Origin: Bacillota bacterium
Lineage (GTDB): Bacteria > Bacillota > Clostridia > Christensenellales > Aristaeellaceae
NCBI GenBank assembly: GCA_023416655.1
Contig: JAEZHK010000144.1
Location: 1 to 27,360, forward strand
Direction of reading: 5' to 3'
DNA: 27,360 nt
Position numbers and translations under genes: made by a program. Below the pieces are notes generated by a model. It was not told the DNA's origin, ran no database searches, and worked only from the letters and a program-made list of their open reading frames with translations. Below are positions 1-6,280 of this stretch, piece by piece (the first letter of the stretch is position 1; every line of letters begins with the position of its first letter).

Positions 1-265
1 GGGTGAGCATGTCGGAGACTTCGGAGAGCGCGCCTTCCGCCGTCTGGATGAAGGACACGCCGTCCTGGGCGTTGCGGTTGGCCTGGGTGAGGCCCTTGAT
101 CTGGGAGCGCATCTTCTCGGAAATCGAAAGGCCGGCGGCGTCGTCCGCGGCGCGGTTGATGCGCGAGCCGCTGGACAGCTTCTCCATGGACTTGTTGGTC
201 GAGACGGTGTTGGTGCTGTACTGCCGGTAGGTGTTGAGGGCCGTGATGTTGTGGCTGATTCTCAT
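1..265 (-). CDS. hag: Flagellin (partial, N-terminal 88 codons; cut by left window edge)
   Basis: This is the last flagellin of the array. Only its N-terminus is in the window and the 3' end lies beyond position 1. It begins MRISHNITALNTYRQYSTNT, the classic flagellin D0 start, and continues through SSGSRINRAADDAAGLSISE into the D1 helix region. Flagellin is exported by the type III apparatus and polymerises into the filament. The ATG at 265 has an AAGGAGGA ribosome site (273-280) seven bases upstream and the shared leader hairpin at 289-311. Base by base it is nearly identical to the start of the gene at 385-1248, which indicates recent duplication or gene conversion. G/C-rich inverted repeats (319-336 and 333-377) lie between the previous stop and this leader and could act as weak terminators. 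Identification is secure; the full length cannot be judged. Confidence 0.96.
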   Translation of the reverse strand, partial: MRISHNITALNTYRQYSTNTVSTNKSMEKLSSGSRINRAADDAAGLSISEKMRSQIKGLTQANRNAQDGVSFIQTAEGALSEVSDMLT

Positions 266-288
266 GGTTTCTTCCTCCTTGAATCTTG

Positions 289-311
289 ACCGCGGAATCC
301 TTTCCTGCGGT
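289..311 (-). promoter_or_regulatory. Flagellin leader hairpin, probable CsrA site (copy 1)
   Basis: In the mRNA sense the arms ACCGC/GCGGT and GGAA/TTCC enclose the loop AGGA, with one bulged A. The GGA-in-loop form is the known preference of CsrA. A second GGA cluster is the Shine-Dalgarno at 273-280. Two sites arranged this way are known in B. subtilis hag. Binding here is inferred from form and from conservation among the copies. Confidence 0.65.
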
Positions 312-384
312 TATGCGAGGGGGGTGTCTACCCCCCGCCGCCCGGCACCTCCCCCCCTTAGGTTTCCGGGGGCGGGGCCTGGGA

Positions 385-1248
385 TTACTGAAGCAGCTGG
401 AGGATGCCCTGGGGCTGCTGATTCGCCTGGGCCAGCATCGCCTGGGACGCCTGGAGGAGGATGTTGTTCTTGGTATAGCTCATCATCTCATCCGCCATGT
501 CCACGTCGCGGACGCGGGATTCGGCCGCCTGCAGGTTCTCCTTGGTGGTCGCCATGTTGTTGGACGCGTGCTCAAGCTGGTTCTGCAGCGCGCCGTAGCC
601 CGCGCGGGTGGTGTCCACTTCGCTGATGGCATCCTCCACCAGCTTGGCGGTGACGGCCTTCGCGCCGGCACCGGATCCGGTGTCCGCGTCGACGGTCTCG
701 GCGGTCAGGGCGTTGAGCGCCGTGGTCTTGGCGTCCAGCACCTTGACAGACTGGCCGCCGTTCTCGCCGTAGTAGAAGGTCGCGGCGGTGGTTGTGCCGG
801 CGTTGTCGTCCAGCACGCCGCCGGTGGTGGTCTGCGCACCGAAGACGGTCGTTCCGTTGAACTTGGTGTTGACGTAGATGTCGGTGATCGCCGTGCCCAG
901 CGCCTTCATCTCGGAACCAATGTTGGTCTGGTCTTCCGTGGAGTAGGTGCCGTTCTGCACCTGCACGGCCAGTTCCTTCATGCGGGTGAGCATGTCGGAG
1001 ACTTCAGAGAGCGCGCCTTCCGCCGTCTGGATAAAGGACACGCCGTCCTGGGCGTTGCGGTTGCCCTGGGTGAGGCCCTTGATCTGGGAGCGCATCTTCT
1101 CCGAAATCGAGAGGCCGGCCGCGTCGTCCGCGGCGCGGTTGATGCGCGAGCCGCTGGACAACTTCTCCATGGACTTGTTGGTCGAGACGGTGTTGGTGCT
1201 GTACTGACGGTAGGTGTTGAGGGCCGTGATGTTGTGGCTGATCCTCAT
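385..1248 (-). CDS. hag: Flagellin
   Basis: A complete flagellin of 287 residues. The N-terminal D0/D1 region (MRISHNITALNTYRQYSTNT, then SSGSRINRAADDAAGLSISE) and the C-terminal D1/D0 region (RVRDVDMADEMMSYTKNNIL, then MLAQANQQPQGILQLLQ) are conserved. Only a short variable segment (about residues 140-200) lies between them, so the filament surface domain is minimal. The length is close to that of B. subtilis Hag. The ATG at 1248 is preceded by AAGGAGGA (1256-1263) and the shared leader hairpin (1271-1293). It lies 151 nt after the upstream flagellin and ends in TAA. No sigma-28 promoter is visible just upstream, so it is probably co-transcribed with the flagellin at 1400-2275. Translation is likely under FliW-CsrA control. 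Confidence 0.97.
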   Translation of the reverse strand: MRISHNITALNTYRQYSTNTVSTNKSMEKLSSGSRINRAADDAAGLSISEKMRSQIKGLTQGNRNAQDGVSFIQTAEGALSEVSDMLTRMKELAVQVQNGTYSTEDQTNIGSEMKALGTAITDIYVNTKFNGTTVFGAQTTTGGVLDDNAGTTTAATFYYGENGGQSVKVLDAKTTALNALTAETVDADTGSGAGAKAVTAKLVEDAISEVDTTRAGYGALQNQLEHASNNMATTKENLQAAESRVRDVDMADEMMSYTKNNILLQASQAMLAQANQQPQGILQLLQ

Positions 1249-1270
1249 GACAGTTTCCTCCTTGAATATC

Positions 1271-1293
1271 GCCGCGGAATCCTTTCCTGCGGT
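1271..1293 (-). promoter_or_regulatory. Flagellin leader hairpin, probable CsrA site (copy 2)
   Basis: This is the same leader element as at 289-311. CCGC/GCGG and GGAA/TTCC arms surround an AGGA loop. The outermost base pair is lost here (A opposite C). The Shine-Dalgarno at 1256-1263 gives the second GGA cluster. The 23-base block is one substitution away from the other two intact copies. Confidence 0.63.
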
Positions 1294-1352
1294 TGCCTAA
1301 ACCGCGCCGCCCGTACGCTGCGATGCGGTCTACGCGCAATGAGAATAATCCC

Positions 1353-1389
1353 CGCCCCCATGCTTCCGGCTGTGAAAGAGCCGGGGGCG
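1353..1389 (-). terminator. Stem-loop after flagellin stop, possible weak terminator
   Basis: It begins 11 nt after the stop of the flagellin at 1400-2275. In the mRNA sense CGCCC/GGGCG arms enclose an inner CCGGCT/AGCCGG hairpin. The sequence that follows is only modestly T-rich (ATTATTCT). It could cause partial termination or protect the 3' end of the upstream message. The weak T-tract keeps confidence low. Confidence 0.4.
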
Positions 1390-1399
1390 AGGGCTCGAA

Positions 1400-2275
1400 T
1401 TACTGCTGTAACAGCTGGAGAATTCCCTGAGGCTGCTGATTTGCCTGGGCCAGCATCGCCTGGGAAGCTTGGAGCAGGATGTTGTTCTTGGTGTAAAGCA
1501 TCATTTCCTCTGCCATATCCACGTCACGGACGCGGGATTCTGCCGCCTGAAGGTTTTCCTTGGTGGCGGACATGTTGCTGGCCGCGTGGTCCAGCTGGTT
1601 TTGCAGCGCGCCGTAACCGGCGCGGGTGGTGTTGACTTCACTGATGGCGTTTTCCACCAGGTTGGAGGTTACGTCCACGGCCAGCGAGGCGCCGCCGCCG
1701 CTCAGCGTGTCCGCGGTGGCCGTTTCGATGGTGAGCAGGTTCAGGGCGGTGGTCTTGGCTTCCTTCACGACGACCAACTGGGCGCCGTTCTCGCCGTAGT
1801 CGAAGGAGGCCGCGTTGGCCGCGCCGGTGTTGTTGGACAGGACGCCGGCTGTGGCGGTTTGGGTGCCGAAAACGGCGGTGCCGTTGAATTTCGTGTTGAC
1901 GTAGATGTCGGTGATCGCCGTGCCCAGCGCCTTCATCTCGGAGCCGATGTTCTGCTGGTCTTCCACGGAGTAGGAGCCGTTCTGCGCTTGCACAGCCAGT
2001 TCCTTGATCCGGGTGAGCATGTCCGAAACCTCACCCAATGCGCCTTCCGCCGTTTGGATGAACGAGATGCCATCCTGGGCGTTCCGGGTGCCTTGCGTGA
2101 GTCCCTTGATCTGCGACCGCATTTTTTCGGAAATCGATAGGCCTGCCGCGTCGTCCGCCGCGCGGTTGATGCGCGAGCCGCTGGACAACTTCTCCATGGA
2201 CTTGTTGGTGGAGACGGTGTTGGTGCTGTACTGCCGGTAGGTGTTGAGGGCGGTGATGTTGTGGCTGATACGCAT
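1400..2275 (-). CDS. hag: Flagellin
   Basis: A complete flagellin of 291 residues with the same conserved D0/D1 ends as its neighbours, terminating in QQPQGILQLLQQ. The middle segment (about residues 140-205) differs clearly from the gene at 385-1248, so the two are not simple duplicates. The ATG at 2275 has AAGGAGGA (2283-2290) at good spacing and the shared leader hairpin at 2299-2321. A candidate sigma-28 promoter (2430-2456) would give a leader of about 150 nt. The decayed flagellin at 3529-3973 matches this gene well at both ends, including the 3' end and a few bases past the stop. Export, polymerisation and CsrA control are inferred from the family and leader. Confidence 0.97.
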   Translation of the reverse strand: MRISHNITALNTYRQYSTNTVSTNKSMEKLSSGSRINRAADDAAGLSISEKMRSQIKGLTQGTRNAQDGISFIQTAEGALGEVSDMLTRIKELAVQAQNGSYSVEDQQNIGSEMKALGTAITDIYVNTKFNGTAVFGTQTATAGVLSNNTGAANAASFDYGENGAQLVVVKEAKTTALNLLTIETATADTLSGGGASLAVDVTSNLVENAISEVNTTRAGYGALQNQLDHAASNMSATKENLQAAESRVRDVDMAEEMMLYTKNNILLQASQAMLAQANQQPQGILQLLQQ

Positions 2276-2298
2276 GATTCTTTCCTCCTTGAATATCG

Positions 2299-2321
2299 AC
2301 CGCGGAATCCTTTCCTGCGGT
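2299..2321 (-). promoter_or_regulatory. Flagellin leader hairpin, probable CsrA site (copy 3)
   Basis: This copy is identical to the 23-base hairpin block at 289-311: ACCGC/GCGGT and GGAA/TTCC arms, AGGA loop, one bulged A. The Shine-Dalgarno at 2283-2290 follows 8 nt downstream in the mRNA and is itself GGA-rich. Confidence 0.65.
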
Positions 2322-2429
2322 TGCCGAAACCGCTTGGCTTACGCCGTTTCGCGGTTCATGCTCGACCCCTGTCCTCGCCCCCCCGGTGCGTCGGGGAAGG
2401 GTGCGGGACCTTGTACCTCTCAGTATAGT

Positions 2430-2456
2430 ATCTCGTCCAATCGGCGAGAAATTTTA
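2430..2456 (-). promoter_or_regulatory. Candidate sigma-28 promoter for flagellin at 1400-2275
   Basis: On the minus strand TAAA (2453-2456) is followed after exactly 15 bases by GACGAGAT (2430-2437), a 6/8 match to the sigma-28 -10 consensus GCCGATAT. It resembles the better promoter before flgM, where the -10 is TACGATAT. It lies in the 265-nt gap between two flagellin genes, just after a strong stem-loop. Transcription would start near 2424. The two mismatches make this a candidate only. Confidence 0.45.
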
Positions 2457-2501
2457 GTTCCTGGCGGCTGGTTTCTCGTGGAGAAACCGATCGCCAGGAA
2501 C
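2457..2501 (-). terminator. Strong two-stage stem-loop downstream of flagellin
   Basis: Outer arms GTTCCTGGCG/CGCCAGGAAC (10 bp) and inner arms GGTTTCTC/GAGAAACC (8 bp) close on a three-base loop. It sits about 40 nt after the stop of the flagellin at 2541-3422. The following minus-strand sequence TAAAATTT is a poor but possible U-tract, so it may terminate or stabilise that message. The inner palindrome resembles one at 10957-10978. Confidence 0.5.
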
Positions 2502-2540
2502 AAAGAAGCGCCATGATGATAAAGAATGTTGCGGATTGGT

Positions 2541-3422
2541 TTAGCCCTGAAGCAACTGGAGTACGCCCTGGGGCTGTTGATTGGCTTGCGCCAGCATCGC
2601 CTGGGATGCCTGGAGCAGGATGTTGTTCTTGGTGTAGTTCATCATTTCTTCCGCCATGTCCACGTCGCGGACGCGGGATTCGGCCGCCTGCAGGTTCTCC
2701 TTGGTGGTGGCCATGTTGTTGGCGGCGTGGTCCAGCTGGTTTTGCAGCGCGCCGTAGCCCGCGCGGGTGGTGTTGACTTCGCTGATGGCGTCCTCCACAA
2801 GCACGGAGGTGACCGAGATGGCGTTGCTGACGCCGGAGGTCGTGCCGTCCGCCTGGGATGTCTGGGCGGTGAGCGAGGCGAGGCTCTCGGTCGTGGCCTG
2901 CTTGATGGTGACCGACGAGCCGCCGTTTTCGCCGTAGACGAACGTGGCTGCGGTGGTCGCGGCTGCCGCGGTGACGCCGGTCATCGCGCCGGCGGTGTCG
3001 GCGGTCTGAGCGCCGAAGACAGCGGTGCCGTTGAACTTGGTGTTGGTGTAGATGTCCGCGATCGCCTTGCCCAGGCCCTTGATTTCGGCGCCGATGTTCT
3101 GCTGGTCTTCGGTGGAGTAGGAACCGTTCTCCACCTGAACCGACAGCTCTTTCATGCGGGTGAGCATGTCGGAGACTTCGGAGAGCGCGCCTTCCGCCGT
3201 CTGGATGAAGGACACGCCGTCCTCGGCGTTGCGGGTACCCTGGGTGAGGCCGCGGATCTGGGCGCGCATTTTCTCGGAAATCGACAGACCTGCCGCGTCG
3301 TCTGAAGCCCGGTTGATGCGCGAGCCGCTGGACAGTTTCTCCATGGACTTGTTGGTTGCCACCGTGTTGATGTTGTACTGCCGGTAGGTGTTGAGGGCCG
3401 TGATGTTGTTTGTGATCCGCAT
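2541..3422 (-). CDS. hag: Flagellin (divergent copy, without the shared leader)
   Basis: A complete flagellin of 293 residues and the first intact copy in transcription order. It begins MRITNNITALNTYRQYNINT where its siblings begin MRISHN, and it ends QQPQGVLQLLQG. D0/D1 ends are conserved and the centre is Ala/Thr-rich. The ATG at 3422 is chosen over an in-frame ATG 13 codons upstream because AGGAGGA (3429-3435) lies just before it and the protein aligns from this Met. The conserved hairpin leader of the other flagellins is absent. A different small stem (3471-3494) with GGA in its loop lies further upstream. The gene may therefore respond differently to CsrA, or make a filament segment expressed under other conditions. 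Confidence 0.97.
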   Translation of the reverse strand: MRITNNITALNTYRQYNINTVATNKSMEKLSSGSRINRASDDAAGLSISEKMRAQIRGLTQGTRNAEDGVSFIQTAEGALSEVSDMLTRMKELSVQVENGSYSTEDQQNIGAEIKGLGKAIADIYTNTKFNGTAVFGAQTADTAGAMTGVTAAAATTAATFVYGENGGSSVTIKQATTESLASLTAQTSQADGTTSGVSNAISVTSVLVEDAISEVNTTRAGYGALQNQLDHAANNMATTKENLQAAESRVRDVDMAEEMMNYTKNNILLQASQAMLAQANQQPQGVLQLLQG

Positions 3423-3470
3423 ATATAGTCCTCCTATAATAATCCCCCATTGCCCGGTCACGCCTGGATT

Positions 3471-3494
3471 CTACGTATTTCCGCAAGTACGCAG
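3471..3494 (-). promoter_or_regulatory. Small leader stem-loop with GGA in the loop
   Basis: In the mRNA sense CTGCGTA pairs with TACGTAG (one G-U pair) around a 10-base loop containing CGGAAA. It lies about 50 nt upstream of the divergent flagellin's ATG. Its sequence is unrelated to the shared hairpin, but the loop GGA is compatible with CsrA binding. This is inference from form only. Confidence 0.3.
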
Positions 3495-3528
3495 GATCGC
3501 CGCTCAGACGGCCAGAAATGGGCTCGGA

Positions 3529-3973
3529 TTACTGCTGTAACAGCTGGAGATGCCCTGGCGCAGTTTATAGCCTGGGCTTTTTTGGTTGGAAGTCGTGATA
3601 TCCTGTCGTTTCCGGCGCCGTCATCTCCTTTCGCGGTTTTGGGTTGCGGTTTCAGTTTGGCCGCCCTGCACATTTTGGGGTGGCGGCTATTATGTCGGCG
3701 GAGAGGTGGCTGGGTTTTGAAGCGCACCGTCCGCGTGGGTGTCGTTTTTCATTGAGGACGAAAACCTCGCCCAAAGCGCCTTACGCCTCAGGATGAACGA
3801 GAGACCATCCTCTGCGTCTCAGGCACCTTGCGCGAGTCCGTTGATCTGCGAACGGGTTTTCCCGAAAAGCAAAAGCCGACTACGCTGCCCACGGCCCGAT
3901 TGATGCGCGAAGCACTGGGCGACATATTTGTGCCGACGGAAGGGTTTACGTCACGTCGGTGGCTGCTGCGCAT
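3529..3973 (-). pseudogene. Decayed flagellin with central deletion and frameshifts
   Basis: This is a flagellin relic of about 445 nt, half the normal size. The 5' part (3973 to about 3757) keeps an ATG, an AAGGAGGA ribosome site (3981-3988) and a leader hairpin. Translation reads MRSSH, later SRINRA, but then leaves the flagellin frame. The DNA still aligns with 2018-2275 out of frame. The 3' part (about 3743 to 3529) aligns with 1400-1634 and ends in the same 22 bases as that gene, including its TAA. The central variable region and about 12 N-terminal codons are missing. No reading frame yields a full flagellin. It was evidently a fifth array member that has degenerated. Confidence 0.85.
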
Positions 3974-3997
3974 GGCTCTATCCTCCTTGAAGTGTGC

Positions 3998-4018
3998 CCG
4001 AGGATTCCATTCCTGCGG
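3998..4018 (-). promoter_or_regulatory. Leader hairpin of the decayed flagellin
   Basis: This is a diverged copy of the flagellin leader element. In the mRNA sense CCG/CGG and AGGA/TCCT arms surround an ATGGAA loop, so a loop GGA is kept despite several substitutions. The ribosome site TTCAAGGAGGA also persists downstream. If transcribed it could still bind CsrA as a decoy. Confidence 0.45.
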
Positions 4019-4053
4019 TGCAAGGCCCTGTTGGGGCATGCCCTTGGGGGTGG

Positions 4054-4299
4054 TCAGGTCTTGTCGTTTTTCTCGGGCTTCAGTTTCCGCTTCGTCAGGT
4101 CGAAGTTGAGCGATCCGCCCGACTGATCGGCCTCGAGGTTGCTCCTCATCGTATCGAGGACCTCGGTTCTCATGACCGGGACGCTCCTTGGCGCGTCGAT
4201 GCCGATTTTGATCCGGTCCCCGTTGACCTCCAGGATGGTGATTTTAATGTCCTGTCCGATCAACAGGCTGTCCCCGGGCTGACGGCTGATGACCAACAT
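4054..4299 (-). CDS. csrA: CsrA, carbon storage/translational regulator
   Basis: A small RNA-binding protein of 81 residues that binds GGA motifs in mRNA leaders and blocks ribosome access. The N-terminus MLVISRQPGDSLLIG, the segment IKIGIDAPRSVPVMR, and the two RNA-contact arginines (Arg6 and Arg44) fit the family. The C-terminal tail after residue 60 is charged and longer than in enterobacterial CsrA. The ATG at 4299 is two bases after the fliW stop, and AAAGGA within the end of fliW serves as ribosome site. In B. subtilis this neighbour pair controls flagellin synthesis: FliW bound to CsrA frees hag mRNA, and excess flagellin sequesters FliW. The hairpin leaders of the flagellins downstream are the likely targets. 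Confidence 0.97.
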   Translation of the reverse strand: MLVISRQPGDSLLIGQDIKITILEVNGDRIKIGIDAPRSVPVMRTEVLDTMRSNLEADQSGGSLNFDLTKRKLKPEKNDKT

Positions 4300-4301
4300 G
4301 T

Positions 4302-4739
4302 TTAAGCCGTCCTTTCGGCGTTGAACAGGCGGAAGCGGACCGAGTAGTCCCGGTTGCCCAGTATCACCTGCATGCCCAGATGTTCCTTGAAGTTGATCGC
4401 GATCGGGCTTTTGAGGTTCACCGTGGAGGACTTGAAGTCCTGCGGGATCACGGCGATGACCAGGAGGCTCAGTTCTTCGAGGGATTCGGCCCGGAGCTTT
4501 TTTAAGGCCTCGGGTGGGATCTCCGGCGCATAGTCCTCCAGGATCATGAACGGGTCCAGCACGATGAACCGGGGGGTGGGGGAGTCCACGCACTGCAGGT
4601 GCATCATGCCCGCGGAGGAGCCGGTGTCCAGCAGCGCAAACCGCCTGCTGTCGTCAAAACCGTAAATCCCGTCGGGGAACCGAATGACCTCGTCGTCCTG
4701 AATCTCAATGGAACCGTAGTCCCTGGTCTCGATCACCAT
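4302..4739 (-). CDS. fliW: FliW, flagellar assembly factor and CsrA antagonist
   Basis: FliW of 145 residues, a usual length. It begins MVIETRDYGSIEI and contains IRFPDGIYGFDDSRRFALLD, close to the family signature for recognition of a Phe-rich, Gly-rich strand early in the fold. FliW binds either flagellin or CsrA and so couples filament subunit level to translation. The ATG at 4739 is preferred because GGAGGG lies six bases before it. An in-frame ATG at 4775 overlaps the upstream gene's stop and has no ribosome site. csrA follows after two bases, so the two are translationally coupled. Confidence 0.96.
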   Translation of the reverse strand: MVIETRDYGSIEIQDDEVIRFPDGIYGFDDSRRFALLDTGSSAGMMHLQCVDSPTPRFIVLDPFMILEDYAPEIPPEALKKLRAESLEELSLLVIAVIPQDFKSSTVNLKSPIAINFKEHLGMQVILGNRDYSVRFRLFNAERTA

Positions 4740-4768
4740 GCCCAGCCCTCCGTCGCGCTTGCCGTTTG

Positions 4769-5260
4769 CTACCATTTATCAATGTAGAATTCCACCGCGT
4801 AGGGGATGTATGTGAAGTCGATGCTCTGCGGCTGCCAGTCCACGCTGATCTGATCCCGCTCCGCCTTGATCGTCACCTTGCCGCCGCTCCAGTTCACCCT
4901 GGGCCTTTCCGCGGGGCCGCCGGCCGGGACGTTGGACGCGCTCTGCGCCGTCTGGACGGCCGCGATTTCGGTCGGATTCATCGTGCTCGGGTTCAGCGTG
5001 GCGCCTTTTTCGCGCGTGTAACGACCGGCAGCGTCTAAAGCTGCCTTTCCCTTTTGCGCCTGCTCCCTGGCCTGGGGCGTATCCGCCTTGATGCCTACCG
5101 AGTCGAAGAAGCCCTCGTTGTCGATGGTGAGCTTCAGCGGCTCGTGCTGGATGTCCATCTGACCGTGCTTGACGGAGATGTTCAGCTTGGCCGGCGTAAT
5201 CTCGTAGAGCAGTTGCGCCTTTGTGATTTCATACTGTAGCCGAAGCCTTTCGATTTCCAT
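4769..5260 (-). CDS. DUF6470 family protein (YviE-like), unknown role
   Basis: A 163-residue soluble protein with no signal peptide or membrane segment. It starts MEIERLRLQYEITKAQLLYE and ends with a Trp-rich acidic segment (VDWQPQSIDF, then a terminal EFYIDKW). Alternating polar/hydrophobic residues near the N-terminus suggest beta strands. The middle (about residues 60-120) is Ala/Gly-rich and probably flexible. Its place between flgL and fliW is that of B. subtilis yviE, and the start resembles that family. No biochemical function is established to my knowledge. Position suggests a late flagellar accessory or assembly role. The ribosome site is weak (GGTGGGG). Confidence 0.8.
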   Translation of the reverse strand: MEIERLRLQYEITKAQLLYEITPAKLNISVKHGQMDIQHEPLKLTIDNEGFFDSVGIKADTPQAREQAQKGKAALDAAGRYTREKGATLNPSTMNPTEIAAVQTAQSASNVPAGGPAERPRVNWSGGKVTIKAERDQISVDWQPQSIDFTYIPYAVEFYIDKW

Positions 5261-5288
5261 ACTTCCCCACCTGCCGAATGGTCCTTAA

Positions 5289-6260
5289 TTATGTGCTGAG
5301 ATAATCAAGGAGGGAGGGCTGCAGGAGCTTGGTGCCCATCTGGAGGCAGGCGCTGTACATGTTCTCCTGTTCCGCGAACATGATCGCGCCCTCCTCTATC
5401 GACAACCCTTCCAGTTCAGTCTGCTTGCTCGTCGCGGTGATCTTTTCGCCGTAGAGTCTGTCGGTGAAGAACGAAATGTAGTTGGATTTCTCACCGATGG
5501 CTACGTACTGCATGCGCATATCGTCCGAGCGTTCTTCCAGCTTCGCGGAGTAGTCCTGAATGTTGTCCAGGTCGCCCGCTTCGATCTTGTCTGCGATCTC
5601 ACCGAGAAGGTTGTAGAGGTTGTTGGGGAAGCCGTTTGCATCCACCCCGGTGCCTAGAAGCTCCGCGCCCGAGTAGGCCACGTCCAGCGCCGTCTGGGAC
5701 GACACAGCCCCGCCCGGGGAGACCGTGAGGCCGATGCCGATGTCCACGTAGCGGTGTTCCCCGGAGAAGGAACCGGTGTCCACGTCCTGACCGTTGTAGA
5801 CCAGTTTGCCCGAGGCGTTCAGCGTGAAGGGGGTGGAGCCGAAGCCCGAGCCGCCGAACACGTACCGTCCGGAAGCCTTCACGTTGGCGGCGCCCAGGAT
5901 CATCTGCTGGTAGGAGCGCAGGGTGTTCGCGACGGCCTGGCGGTCCGGTTCGTCCAGCGAGCCGTTGATGCCCTGAGTGATCTGGGTCAGCGCGGTGGCG
6001 GCGGTTTCGCTGATGGAAGAGAGCGAGGTTTCCGCTTCGTCCAGAAGCGCCTGACTGTCGCCCAGGGTACTGGAGTACAGGTCGATGCGGCTCAGGTCCC
6101 TGCGGACGTCGAAGGCTTTGACGGAGGAGGCCGGGTTTTCGGACATCTTCATGTACTTCCGACCGGCGGCGACTTTGATGTTGAGGTCGCTCAGTTCCTT
6201 CATGTTCCGGCTCAGGCTCTTGAGGTAGCTGCCGGTGATCATGTTGTCCGTCAGGCGCAT
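5289..6260 (-). CDS. flgL: FlgL, hook-filament junction protein 2
   Basis: FlgL of 323 residues joins FlgK to the first flagellin ring. It begins MRLTDNMITGSYLKSLSRNM and has flagellin-like coiled ends: VAAGRKYMKMSENPASSVKA near residues 30-50, and a C-terminal segment around residues 285-320 ending LLQPSLLDYLST. The ATG at 6260 has a strong GGGAGGTGA ribosome site and starts 20 nt after flgK ends. It is part of the flgM-flgN-flgK-flgL run expected to be read by sigma-28. FlgN downstream of FlgM is the likely export chaperone. Confidence 0.95.
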   Translation of the reverse strand: MRLTDNMITGSYLKSLSRNMKELSDLNIKVAAGRKYMKMSENPASSVKAFDVRRDLSRIDLYSSTLGDSQALLDEAETSLSSISETAATALTQITQGINGSLDEPDRQAVANTLRSYQQMILGAANVKASGRYVFGGSGFGSTPFTLNASGKLVYNGQDVDTGSFSGEHRYVDIGIGLTVSPGGAVSSQTALDVAYSGAELLGTGVDANGFPNNLYNLLGEIADKIEAGDLDNIQDYSAKLEERSDDMRMQYVAIGEKSNYISFFTDRLYGEKITATSKQTELEGLSIEEGAIMFAEQENMYSACLQMGTKLLQPSLLDYLST

Positions 6261-6280
6261 CTTTCGTCACCTCCCGCCCA

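Noticed and set aside
319..336. GGGGGG/CCCCCC inverted repeat as a terminator
   Set aside because: No T-run follows on the minus strand, and G-runs of this kind are common in this DNA. It is mentioned only in the neighbouring gene entry.
2291..2301. GTCGATAT in the flagellin leader as a -10 box
   Set aside because: There is no TAAA at the right distance, and a start there would leave almost no leader and cut away the conserved hairpin.
2438..2456. TAAA followed by GCCGATTG as a sigma-28 promoter
   Set aside because: The -10-like string fits well, but the spacing is only 7 bases. The 15-base alternative (2430-2456) is preferred.
3450..3755. Small plus-strand protein over the decayed flagellin
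   Set aside because: The DNA aligns with the C-terminal part of flagellin on the other strand, and no ribosome site supports a plus-strand gene.
4739..4775. Upstream ATG of fliW at 4775
   Set aside because: It overlaps the preceding stop, has no ribosome site, and adds residues outside the family alignment.
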